Position numbers and translations under genes: made by a program. Shown piece by piece: positions 53,215 through 63,506 of a DNA stretch of 64,000 nucleotides. The stretch spans positions 255,501-319,500 of the forward strand of contig NZ_JACHVC010000005.1 in assembly GCF_014230145.1 (NCBI RefSeq), read 5' to 3'. Source of the DNA: Pelagicoccus albus. GTDB taxonomy: Bacteria > Verrucomicrobiota > Verrucomicrobiia > Opitutales > Opitutaceae. How positions within the stretch are numbered: position 1 is the stretch's first letter; each line of letters starts with the position of its first letter. The notes beneath the pieces are model-generated. The model was not told the DNA's origin, ran no database searches, and saw nothing but the letters and a program-made list of their open reading frames with translations.

Positions 53215-54687
53215 GATGGTGGTACCCTTGTTTTGTTCGCTTTTCACCTTGATAATCCCATCTTGCTGATCGACCAGCTGTTTTACGATTACCATGCCAA
53301 GTCCGAAACTCTGTTCCCCAGAGGTTCCGAGCTGAGAGGTGTCCTTGCCGGGTTTGAATAGGAGAGGGATTTTCTCAGCGGGGATGCCGATACCATTATC
53401 GGTAACGGATACGGTAAGGGCTCGGTGGGCCGTGTCCTTGGTCATGGTGATTGTGACCTTGTCGTTTGGATGGCTGAACTTGATGGCGTTGGAAATTAGG
53501 TTGTTGAAGATTCGTTTCACCGCATTCTTGTCGCCGAGTATGATGCCATCTTTTTCATCCTCTGGGTTGATTTGGGTGACGAGCTCGATGTTTTTTGGCG
53601 AGGCGAGGTGAATCAAATTGGCTACGCAGGAATCGATTTTCCGCTTCATATTCACGGGAGCCATTTCCAGATTTGTGCTTTCCGCCTGTATTTTACTCAG
53701 ATCCAACAGGTCCTCGATAATGGAAAACAGGAAGTCTGAAGACGACTTTATCAGGCCAAGGTATTCGCGGTTTTCTTCCGATAGAGTTTCGTCGAGAAGT
53801 AGCAACTGAGTGAGTCCGTCGATGCCAGAGAGGGGTGCTCGGAGGTCATGCGAACAGATGGACAGAAATTTCTCCTTCATCGAGTACGCCTCCTTGAATT
53901 CACTCACGTTGCTCCGAAGCTGGTCAGCTTGGATCTTGGATTCTAGGTGAACGGATGCCCGTGCTTGTACCTCGTCCAGGCAAAATGGTTTGGTAATAAA
54001 GTCGGATGCCCCTGAGCGGAACATCTTCAAGACTATGTCTTTTTCGGTAATGCTGGAAAGGAAGATGATGGGGAGTTCTCGGAAGCCCAGCTCGTTGCGG
54101 ATTTTTCGGCAAAGCTCGTCGCCGTTGAGTTTGGGCATGATGTAGTCGGTGATGACTAGGTCTATGCTTTGCGAGTTCTCTTGGAAGACTTCCAAGGCTT
54201 TTTCGCCATCGGGAGCACCAAGTACCCGTAGGCCAATTGCTCTCAAACCAGTGATAATGAGCATTCGGATGGCACTGCTGTCTTCGACTACCAACACAGT
54301 TCGGCCTTTCAGCTTGTTTTGGGCTTTCATCGCCCGCTCGATGGAGAGGCTCAGTTCCCCGGGGAGGAAAGGTTTTGCGACGTAGTCGTTTCCACCTGCC
54401 TGATATCCCCGCTGGCGCGATTTAACGGTATCGTTCGCTGTGATGAAGATAATCGGCACTTGGGTGAGCGATGTGCCTTTTCCGGTCCGAATTTGGTGGC
54501 AAGTCTGGTAGCCGTCTATGCCTGGCATGTCGACATCCAAGGTCACTATATTAGGTCGGACAGTGTCGAGCTGGGCTATGGCAGACGCCCCGTCGCTGGC
54601 CTCAAAGACCTCGTAATGCTGGGATTCTAGTTCCCTACGGATTCTCTTTCGAATGGTAGCGCTGTCGTCGACTACAAGTACTTTCAT
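53128..54687 (-). CDS. Double-receiver histidine kinase
   Basis: The 519-residue soluble protein has two receiver domains in series followed by a kinase. REC1 (1-~120) has phospho-acceptor Asp51 in TLDVDMPG and Lys at YVAKPF; REC2 (~129-245) has Asp181 in ITDYIMPKLNG and ITKPF. A short coiled linker leads to HisKA with His280 in SHDLRAPLSG, then HATPase_c (~385-500) with NLISNAIKFSH, DNGIGIP and FGLGM. The order REC-REC-HK without a sensor or membrane segment suggests that it integrates phosphoryl signals from other kinases. A Pro/Glu-rich tail ends the protein. No cognate regulator is adjacent. Confidence 0.93.
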   Translation of the reverse strand: MKVLVVDDSATIRKRIRRELESQHYEVFEASDGASAIAQLDTVRPNIVTLDVDMPGIDGYQTCHQIRTGKGTSLTQVPIIFITANDTVKSRQRGYQAGGNDYVAKPFLPGELSLSIERAMKAQNKLKGRTVLVVEDSSAIRMLIITGLRAIGLRVLGAPDGEKALEVFQENSQSIDLVITDYIMPKLNGDELCRKIRNELGFRELPIIFLSSITEKDIVLKMFRSGASDFITKPFCLDEVQARASVHLESKIQADQLRSNVSEFKEAYSMKEKFLSICSHDLRAPLSGIDGLTQLLLLDETLSEENREYLGLIKSSSDFLFSIIEDLLDLSKIQAESTNLEMAPVNMKRKIDSCVANLIHLASPKNIELVTQINPEDEKDGIILGDKNAVKRIFNNLISNAIKFSHPNDKVTITMTKDTAHRALTVSVTDNGIGIPAEKIPLLFKPGKDTSQLGTSGEQSFGLGMVIVKQLVDQQDGIIKVKSEQNKGTTISVTFPLAAATSTPEPQLQEPAVPSKLAV

Positions 54688-54832
54688 TTTAGGAAGGATG
54701 GGAAAATGAGTTCTCGGGGCTTCTGTCTAAACATTGATCAAACGGAATTTGACGGGAGATCTGTAGGGAATCCGGCGAAAAGATTCCGCTCGCAATCGCT
54801 CGACTTGCCAACGCGAGTTTTGCCCAATCTAA

Positions 54833-56845
<2,013 letters not shown>

Positions 56846-56887
56846 TTGAAGATTGACCGAATATTCCTCTTGGTGAATGTTTGCTGA

Positions 56888-57250
56888 ATGAAGTGTGTCT
56901 CGATCTTCAAGTGCCTCGCAGACGAGTCCCGGCTCCGCATACTCAACCTGCTACGTCGCGGCCCGCTGTGTGTTTGCCACGTGCAAGAGGCGCTTCAGCT
57001 GCCGCAGCCAAAAATTTCCAAGCAGCTAGCCTACCTCAAAAAGCATGGCCTGCTCGAGTCGCGGCGCTTCAACAATTGGACAATTTACGAAATTCCTGAG
57101 GTTGCGTCATCGCTACTATCCACCAATTTGCGGGAGCTTGAGAGCGAGTTTGCCCGAGGCGAGTTTGTGGAGGATTCCAAGCGTCTCGAGGATCTCGATA
57201 CCAGCATTGCGTGTGTTCCGACCACTAAATGCTGCGAAGGAGCCTGTTGA
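56888..57250 (+). CDS. ArsR-family regulator with Cys-rich tail
   Basis: The 120-residue protein is a winged-helix ArsR/SmtB regulator (FKCLADESRLRILNLLRRG; the recognition helix is in PQPKISKQLAYLKKHGLL). CVCHVQEAL (~32-40) matches the metal-binding alpha-3 ELCVCDL motif of arsenic or antimony sensors. The C-terminus carries further cysteines in ACVPTTKCCEGAC. It should release DNA on binding a thiophilic metal or metalloid. It is convergent with the SulP gene and follows ligA, so its target operon is not visible here; no arsenic genes are in the window. Confidence 0.92.
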   Translation: MKCVSIFKCLADESRLRILNLLRRGPLCVCHVQEALQLPQPKISKQLAYLKKHGLLESRRFNNWTIYEIPEVASSLLSTNLRELESEFARGEFVEDSKRLEDLDTSIACVPTTKCCEGAC

Positions 57251-57268
57251 GCAAACGGGTAGGAGGTA

Positions 57269-59038
57269 CTAGCTCTCTTCTCCATCCTCACGCCGCTTTT
57301 TACCGAAGAGCATGATATCGGCGGTTTTGACGCCGAGGACGGATTGAGCCCGAATCAGAGCGCTCCGGGTACTGAGAGTCAGGTTATCTGGCGTGTGTTC
57401 GAACACGTTTTCCTGGCCCAAGATCGAGATCACTCCGGTATTGGTAAGGACTCGCATAATCTCGGGCATCGCTCCGCTGACTACCACGGACACTCCGCGC
57501 TTTTTCGCTTGTTTGGCGAAGTCTCCAATAGCGAGGGCACCTGTGGCGTCCAGATGGCGAGCATTTTTAAGCCGCAGGATGATAGCCTTGATTTCGGGTG
57601 CATCGACGAGGTGTCGTAATTGCTCTTCAAACACATCTGTTGAACCGAAGAAAAGATCTCCCTCCACGTGCATGATCGAGATGGCCGCATTTCGCTGGTC
57701 CGGGCTGACCTCTTTTTCGGTCAATTCTCCTTGTTCGTTGAAGCCGTACTCAACCATGTCTGGGATGGAGGCTTTTTTCAGAAAGAGAAGAACAGAAGTG
57801 GCCACTCCAGCGTAGATTGCGGTGTCCAATGGAAAAACGAGGCCTGCTCCGAACGTGATGCAGAATGTTGCGGCATCGGACTTGGTGGCCTTGACCAAGG
57901 CCTTTATGGTCGAGGGTCTGATCAGGGAGATTCCTACGAGTATGACTAGGGCCGCCAAAGCTGATTTCGGAACGAATCCGATAATTGGACCGAGCAGCAA
58001 GGCGCCGATAACTAGGATCGCTCCGCTTACCATGCTTGAAACGGGGCTGCGAGCTCCACTGGCAAAGTTGAGAGTCGACCGGGTAAGTGATCCCGAAACG
58101 GGCATACCTGAGCCAAAGGCATTCACTGTATCCGCCACTCCCATACTGATCATTTGCTGGCGTATATCCACTGTATCACCCGCTTGTGAAGCAAGCGCTT
58201 TGGCGATGGACGCGCTCTCCAGGAGCGAAAGAAAGGCGATTGCAAAAGCGACTCCGAGCAGGTCGTGCATTTGCTGCAGGTCGAAAGTCGGCATGCTCAA
58301 TGGCCAGCTTCCTACAGGCACTGCATCCAGCGAGGCGAAGGAGACTCCATACCGGGGTGCGAACCAAGCGATTGCTGCGGCGAAGGCTAGGGAAACGGCG
58401 ACATAGGGAATCGCCTTGAGCCAACGTTTCAGAGCGACCGCTACAAGGATGGTGCTTGCTGACAAGGCCAGTGCGGCAGGTGAGAAGCTGCCTATGTGCT
58501 GAGCGGTGACAATCAGTGACTCCAGAAAGGTCGCCGCTCGAGGGGCCTCGATACCGAGGGCCGGCTTCAGTTGATTGACGATGATCAGCAAGGCAGCGGC
58601 ACTAACGTAGCCAGTTACTACGCTGCGAGATACATAGCGAATAACGATATCCGCCCGGACCAGCGCACCCGCGACCATGAAGGCTCCAATCATGAGCAGG
58701 AGAAGAGGCATGGCCGCGATGCGACTTTCCGCCGGCCAATCCAATGCCAAGAAACCGCTAAGCAAAAGCACAGCGCTTGCATTGGTGGGGCCGAGCATCA
58801 GAAAACGCGAGCTGCCGAGCAAAGGGCCAGTGAGAGAGCCGATAGCGCTCGAATAGATGCCAAAATTAACGGGCAAGCCCGCTATCATGGCATAGGCCAT
58901 ACCTTGGGGGAAATCCAGCAAGGCGACGTTGGCTCCCGCTTTTCCATCCGCGAGCAGGTCCTGTTTCCGATATCCTTTCAGGAATTTCAGAAGAGGGAGT
59001 CTAAATCTTCTTGGTTTGGAGGATTTCTCGGATTCCAT
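57269..59038 (-). CDS. SulP-family anion transporter with STAS domain
   Basis: The 589-residue protein has the SulP membrane core (~20-420, about 12-14 segments, with DLLADGKAGANVALLDFPQG and MLGPTNASAVLL) and a C-terminal STAS domain (~440-555, SIMHVEGDLFFGSTDVFEE and LDATGALAIGDFAKQAKKRG, quoted in part). SulP proteins move sulfate, bicarbonate or dicarboxylates, coupled to protons or sodium; the substrate is not certain. It is transcribed alone, converging on the ArsR gene. Confidence 0.93.
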   Translation of the reverse strand: MESEKSSKPRRFRLPLLKFLKGYRKQDLLADGKAGANVALLDFPQGMAYAMIAGLPVNFGIYSSAIGSLTGPLLGSSRFLMLGPTNASAVLLLSGFLALDWPAESRIAAMPLLLLMIGAFMVAGALVRADIVIRYVSRSVVTGYVSAAALLIIVNQLKPALGIEAPRAATFLESLIVTAQHIGSFSPAALALSASTILVAVALKRWLKAIPYVAVSLAFAAAIAWFAPRYGVSFASLDAVPVGSWPLSMPTFDLQQMHDLLGVAFAIAFLSLLESASIAKALASQAGDTVDIRQQMISMGVADTVNAFGSGMPVSGSLTRSTLNFASGARSPVSSMVSGAILVIGALLLGPIIGFVPKSALAALVILVGISLIRPSTIKALVKATKSDAATFCITFGAGLVFPLDTAIYAGVATSVLLFLKKASIPDMVEYGFNEQGELTEKEVSPDQRNAAISIMHVEGDLFFGSTDVFEEQLRHLVDAPEIKAIILRLKNARHLDATGALAIGDFAKQAKKRGVSVVVSGAMPEIMRVLTNTGVISILGQENVFEHTPDNLTLSTRSALIRAQSVLGVKTADIMLFGKKRREDGEES

Positions 59039-59139
59039 CGTTTCCGTTTTCCGGAGACAAACTTAGGGTTTGCTCTCTCGGATGGTAACTTAATGAGTCC
59101 AATCGGTGTGGCGACCAATTAAATATGTCTAAGCAAAAG

Positions 59140-59163
59140 AACTACAGCGAGTCAGCTGTAGTT
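59140..59163 (-). terminator. Rho-independent terminator of the 152-residue hypothetical gene
   Basis: A perfect 9-bp stem (AACTACAGC at 59140-59148 with GCTGTAGTT at 59155-59163) and a 6-nt loop are followed on the - strand by CTTTTGCTT. It lies 24 bp past the stop codon of the leftward gene at 59187-59645. Confidence 0.75.
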
Positions 59164-59186
59164 CGAAGTGTATCAAGGAATTGGAT

Positions 59187-59645
59187 CTAGTATCCGCCCG
59201 GGCCTTGCATCTTATTTTGCAGCTCGATTTGGAAGGCTTCGATATCTTCGGGGCTTGGCTGATAACCCTCCTGCTCGGTGTCGAGTCCGAGTCGGCCATA
59301 GGGGTCTACACTCCATTGAGCTTTCACCCCATCGGAAAAGACCACGCTTCCGCTCAATGCCGCGCCGGGGCGCTTAATCTTATCGATATCCACTGAAACC
59401 GCTCCGCCTCCTACCAGTTCCGCCTCAGCTGGTAGCGCATCTTGCTCTGCTGTGGCCTCTTCTTCGGGCTCAGGTTCTGGCGGAGGAGCAAGATCGAGAT
59501 TGAGATCGTCCATGAGGAAGCGAACTTCCATGTAAGTCATTGGGATCTTAAATTCGTCGACGATTAGGCGCTGGATGTCTGCGATGCTGGCTCCATCGGC
59601 CAAATTTTGCGCGACTTGGGATTTTTGCTCGTTGCTTAGTGACAT
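59187..59645 (-). CDS. Hypothetical protein, helix-turn-helix-like N-terminus
   Basis: I do not recognise a named family. The 152-residue protein has a compact helical N-terminal part (~1-50, KSQVAQNLADGASIADIQRL, then IPMTYMEVRFLMDDL) that could be a small helix-turn-helix. A Pro/Glu-rich linker (PPPEPEPEEEATAEQ) and a beta-rich C-terminal part (VFSDGVKAQWSVDPYGRLGL) follow. It is soluble and acidic. A clean terminator follows, and it is downstream of dnaA on the same strand, but a hairpin between them suggests separate transcription. The frame looks genuine; the function is unknown. Confidence 0.75.
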   Translation of the reverse strand: MSLSNEQKSQVAQNLADGASIADIQRLIVDEFKIPMTYMEVRFLMDDLNLDLAPPPEPEPEEEATAEQDALPAEAELVGGGAVSVDIDKIKRPGAALSGSVVFSDGVKAQWSVDPYGRLGLDTEQEGYQPSPEDIEAFQIELQNKMQGPGGY

Positions 59646-59724
59646 GGTTTAAAAAATCGGTTTCGAGCAGGGAAATAGGGATCTGGGTCGAGTGGAAGTA
59701 AGAAATGGCCTCTTCTCGAAACTG

Positions 59725-59756
59725 ACGAAGCCACTGCGGTTAGGCAGCGGCTTCGT
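59725..59756 (-). terminator. Probable dnaA terminator hairpin
   Basis: ACGAAGCCACTGC (59725-59737) pairs with GCAGCGGCTTCGT (59744-59756), 13 bp with one mismatch and a 6-nt loop, just after the dnaA stop. The T-run after it on the - strand is weak (CAGTTTCG), so termination efficiency is uncertain. Confidence 0.5.
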
Positions 59757-59789
59757 AATAATCAGGTAGTTTTTGGAAAGAAAGGTATC

Positions 59790-61178
59790 TTACTTTGAGA
59801 GAATGCTCTTCAGGTATTCGACGCTGTGGCGTACGGAGTCGTCTTGCTCCACCAAGTTGTCCACCTGCTTGCAGGCATGGATCACAGTACCATGGTCGCG
59901 TCCGCCAAAGGCTTCTCCCACTTCTTGCAAAGAGTGTTTTGTCAGCTCGCGGCTTAGGTACATGGCGATCTGGCGGGGTACTGCGATATGAGCAGGGCGG
60001 CGACGGGAAAGCATGTCGGAATGGCGAAGCTCAAAGTACTCGGCGACCTTTTTCTGGATGGTGTCGATATTAAGCTGCTGTTTAGCGGCTTCCATCAATA
60101 CGTCCGAAAGGAGTTGTTCGCAGGTTGCGATATTGAGTGGCTTGCCGGTCAAAGACGAGTAGCTGCAAACCTTTATCAATGCGCCCTCGAGTCGGCGGAT
60201 GTTCTTTACGATGTGCTTGGCAATGAAGTGGAGCACTTCGTCGCTGATGTCGTAGTTGTGCTGAAGGGCCTTCTTGCGAAGGATCGCCGCACGGGTTTCG
60301 AAATCGGGAGCTTGGATGTCGGTGACGAGTCCCCATTGGAATCGGGAAACAAGACGGCTTTCCAATTTAGCGATTTCGTTGGCAGGGCGATCGCTGGAGA
60401 GGAAAATCTGCTTCTGGGATTCGAACAGATCGTTGAAAGTGTGGAAAAACTCTTCTTGGATACGCTCTTTGCCGCTTAGGAATTGGACGTCGTCAATGAG
60501 CAATACGTCAACATTGCGGTAGCGCTGGCGGAATTTGGTGAGGGTGTTTTCCTGGATCGCGGAGATGAACTCGTTGGTGAACTTCTCGGAGGAAAGATAA
60601 ACGACACGGGCATCTGGGCGGTTTTGCAGGATATGGTGTCCCACCGCATGCATGAGGTGCGTTTTGCCGAGACCGGTTTCTCCGTATAGAAAGAGAGGAT
60701 TGTAGGCTCCGGCGGGCGAGTGGGCTACTGCGATAGAAGCGGCGTGAGCCAACTGAGAGTTCGAACCGATGACGAAATTCTCGAAGGTGTTGCGAGGATT
60801 GAGGTTCGCTTCGCCTGATTTTTTGGCTGAGGAAGCCTTGGGGCGTGGCGTTTCTGTGACGAGACGCTCGCGGACCGGAGCTACCGAAGGCTCTTCCTTC
60901 GGAGCTTCTTCTGACTCGGTCGGAAAGTCGTTGGAAATCTTTACGGTGACGGGGTGCCCGAGCTCTGCTTGAAACGACTTGGCAAGCAGATCGAGGTAGT
61001 TGTCGTTGATCCAGTACGCTGTGAAGGCGTTTTGTACGCCAAGCACGATATTTTCGCCGTTGGCTTCTAGGCACACTAAATCTGTGAACCAGCTTTGGTA
61101 GATATCGGAAGGTAGGACTTGGGAAAGTTCGGATCTAACCTTTTCCCAGAGTTGAGTCTGCTCGGTGAGCTGTCGCAT
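59790..61178 (-). CDS. dnaA: Chromosomal replication initiator DnaA
   Basis: The 462-residue protein has domain I (1-~85, [20 protein letters not shown]), an acidic linker, the AAA+ domain III with Walker A GETGLGKT (166-173) and [13 protein letters not shown], and domain IV with the DNA-binding signature [15 protein letters not shown] near the C-terminus. DnaA binds DnaA boxes and melts the origin. It is separated by 494 bp from hprK upstream, a region with a DnaA-box-like site close to the start codon, which fits autoregulation. Confidence 0.97.
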   Translation of the reverse strand: MRQLTEQTQLWEKVRSELSQVLPSDIYQSWFTDLVCLEANGENIVLGVQNAFTAYWINDNYLDLLAKSFQAELGHPVTVKISNDFPTESEEAPKEEPSVAPVRERLVTETPRPKASSAKKSGEANLNPRNTFENFVIGSNSQLAHAASIAVAHSPAGAYNPLFLYGETGLGKTHLMHAVGHHILQNRPDARVVYLSSEKFTNEFISAIQENTLTKFRQRYRNVDVLLIDDVQFLSGKERIQEEFFHTFNDLFESQKQIFLSSDRPANEIAKLESRLVSRFQWGLVTDIQAPDFETRAAILRKKALQHNYDISDEVLHFIAKHIVKNIRRLEGALIKVCSYSSLTGKPLNIATCEQLLSDVLMEAAKQQLNIDTIQKKVAEYFELRHSDMLSRRRPAHIAVPRQIAMYLSRELTKHSLQEVGEAFGGRDHGTVIHACKQVDNLVEQDDSVRHSVEYLKSILSK

Positions 61179-61672
61179 GGGTTTACGTTAAAGAAGGCGG
61201 TTATTCACAGGATTGCGGTGGAGGTGGGGATCGGATCTGGTTCTAACGTAAATTCTGCCGGGTATTTAACAGGTTTTTAAAATTTTGAGCCTTCGCGGAT
61301 TGGGAAGGCTCAAGGGTGTTTGCTAAATATTTGGTTATCAGAGACTTGGGCTGAATGATCTTAGAGGTGGCTGAATTTTTGGTGTTTGGAACAGATTGGA
61401 TTCCCTAGCGGGTAGGGCTCATTTTCGTGAGCGTCACAGTAACGTAAACTGGATCCGCTTTCTCAAGCTCTAGTTTTCGACAAGTTGTTAACACTGGATT
61501 GAGGATAACTTTTAGTTGCTTTTTCCTGCTTTCGGGAAATCGAGAAGAAGCCCGAGTTTTAGAGCCTGAAAGTCAGAAAGGAGCTCGGTTTATAGCCGAA
61601 ATTGGGCCGAATCCGGGCCAATTTCGTAACCTTGGCGTAATTTTTTTTTAGCTCAGCTGATAAGTCCAACAA
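61179..61672. other. dnaA upstream region, possible origin-like or autoregulatory DNA
   Basis: No gene lies in these 494 bp. TTATTCACA at 61201-61209 matches the relaxed DnaA box TTWTNCACA, and TGAGGATAA at 61500-61508 (TTATCCTCA on the other strand) differs from the consensus at one base. An A/T-rich stretch (61264-61286) lies next to a hairpin, GAGCCTTC (61287-61294) with GAAGGCTC (61304-61311). Two boxes are few for an oriC, so simple dnaA autoregulation is equally possible. Confidence 0.35.
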
Positions 61673-62635
61673 TCAGGCGTTCTTGGACATAAATTCGATG
61701 AGGCGATCATTGAATTCCTTAGCGGGATCGTGTCCGAGCATCTTCAAGGCTTGGACCATGGCGGAAACTTCCACAAGTCGAGCCATATCGCGTCCTGGGC
61801 GCACGTATAATTCGATGTGGGGCACTTCCATGCCAAGGATCGGGAAAAAGTGCTGTTCGAGTCCGGTTCGATCTTCCTCGGTTGAAACGCCGGCTTCGAT
61901 CAGTGTCACCACGAGGTCGATACGTTTTTCGAGACGCACGCTTCTTACCCCGAACATTTCGCCCACATTTATGATCCCGATGCCGCGACACTCCATGTGG
62001 CCGCGGTTTAGCTCCATGGCTGACGCGGTCAGCTCTCGTTCATCGATGAGCTTAATGCGAGTCATATCGTCCGCTACGATGGAGTGGCCGCGCTCAATCA
62101 AGGCGAGGGCGCACTCGCTCTTGCCCACTCCGCTCGAGCCTCGGATCAGGGTGCCGATACCCTTTATGTCCATCATGGTGCCGTGCTCGGTCGTGGTGGG
62201 AGCGAATTCTCCATCTATTGCCAAAGTGGCGGAGTTGATGAAGTTCATGGTGATCATGGAGGTACGCAGAATCGGGAGACTGCGTTTCTCGGCGATCTCC
62301 ACCATGATCGGAAGAGGGTTGTAATTCCTAGAAATGATTAGGCAGGGGATGCCTTTGCTCACCATAGCGTTTATGCGCTCTTTCTGAACTTCTTGGCTGA
62401 GGCTTCGAAGATAGGTCATCTCCGCTGCTCCGAGTACCTGAAGTCGCTTGTTGGCGAAATACTTGTAGAAGCCCGTTAGGGCGAGGGAAGGGCGATTGAC
62501 GCTTCCCTCCTTGATTATGCGTCTTAGCCCTCTTTGTCCCGCTACGACCTCCAGCTTCAGTAGTTCTCGATGTTTATCTACGAAGTCGCGCACCGATATG
62601 CCATCGATTCGCTTTACGGGTTTGGGGAGCGGCAT
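61673..62635 (-). CDS. hprK: HPr kinase/phosphorylase
   Basis: The 320-residue protein has an N-terminal MurF-like domain (1-~130) and the C-terminal kinase domain with conserved His151 (EHGTMMDIKGIG), Walker A GSSGVGKS (166-173), a VADD segment and the HprK signature VSTEEDRTGLE. It phosphorylates HPr on serine and reverses the reaction. In Gram-negative bacteria it usually lies near rpoN/hpf/ptsN; here it stands between dnaA and lptB, without those genes. In this organism it may link carbon status to envelope or other functions. Confidence 0.96.
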   Translation of the reverse strand: MPLPKPVKRIDGISVRDFVDKHRELLKLEVVAGQRGLRRIIKEGSVNRPSLALTGFYKYFANKRLQVLGAAEMTYLRSLSQEVQKERINAMVSKGIPCLIISRNYNPLPIMVEIAEKRSLPILRTSMITMNFINSATLAIDGEFAPTTTEHGTMMDIKGIGTLIRGSSGVGKSECALALIERGHSIVADDMTRIKLIDERELTASAMELNRGHMECRGIGIINVGEMFGVRSVRLEKRIDLVVTLIEAGVSTEEDRTGLEQHFFPILGMEVPHIELYVRPGRDMARLVEVSAMVQALKMLGHDPAKEFNDRLIEFMSKNA

Positions 62636-62720
62636 GATTGTGTGGGCTGGAGGTGAGGTCTACGGAGAGCGCACAGCAGGCGCGATTTCGATCGCGACCT
62701 GTAATGTTCTGTCGAGACAA

Positions 62721-63506
62721 TCACATATTGAAATTTTCGCCGAGATAGATTTTTCGGCTTTTGGGGTCGTTTACGAGGAAGTGTCTATCGCCTGATGCAA
62801 GGATTTCGCCTTTGTTCACGATGTAGGCTCGGTCGGTAATCGACAAGGTGTCGCGAACGTTGTGGTCCGTAATGAGAATTCCGATGCCGCGGTCTTTCAG
62901 GCCGAGCACGATGCGTTGCACTTCGGACACGTTGATCGGATCCACGCCGGCGAAAGGTTCGTCCATCAGCAAAAAGTCTGGTTGGGTGACAAGACAGCGG
63001 GCAATTTCCAACCGGCGTCTTTCTCCACCGGACAAGGTGTAGGCTTTTTGCTTGGCGAGTGAAAGCAAACCGAGGTCGTTGAGCTGGCGTTCGATGACCT
63101 CTTTGCGCTCTTTGCGGTTGAAGGGGATGGTTTCGGCGACCGCTTGAACGTTTTGCCAGACGGTTAACTTTTTGAATACGCTGGGCTCCTGAGAGAGGTA
63201 GCCTATTCCCAGACGGGCACGGCGGTGGATCTTTAAATACGCTATGTCGCGACCGTCTAACAATACTTGCCCCTTGGTCGCCTCAACCAAGCCAGCGATC
63301 ATGTAGAAAGTCGTGGTCTTACCAGCTCCATTGGGCCCGAGCAGTCCGACTACTTCACCGGTTTGGACCTCGAGGTCGATGCCTTTGACTACGGTCTTGG
63401 TTCCGTAAGATTTGACCAGTCCGATCGCCTTAATGCTCTTTGGGGCGCGGCTTGGTTTCTCCTCGGTCTTTTCTTCGGGTTCTACTGGAGCTACGGAATC
63501 ACTCAT
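62721..63506 (-). CDS. lptB: LPS export ABC transporter ATPase LptB
   Basis: I prefer the ATG at 63506, which forms a TGATG overlap with the lptA stop; a GTG one codon earlier is the alternative. The 261-residue protein has Walker A GPNGAGKTT (~57-65), signature LSGGERRRLEIAR, Walker B LLMDEPFAGVDP and a switch His in ITDHNV. LptB powers the extraction of LPS from the inner membrane with LptFG, delivering it to LptC/LptA. A ~23-residue charged N-terminal extension (EPEEKTEEKPSRAPKS) precedes the ATPase. Confidence 0.95.
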   Translation of the reverse strand: MSDSVAPVEPEEKTEEKPSRAPKSIKAIGLVKSYGTKTVVKGIDLEVQTGEVVGLLGPNGAGKTTTFYMIAGLVEATKGQVLLDGRDIAYLKIHRRARLGIGYLSQEPSVFKKLTVWQNVQAVAETIPFNRKERKEVIERQLNDLGLLSLAKQKAYTLSGGERRRLEIARCLVTQPDFLLMDEPFAGVDPINVSEVQRIVLGLKDRGIGILITDHNVRDTLSITDRAYIVNKGEILASGDRHFLVNDPKSRKIYLGENFNM

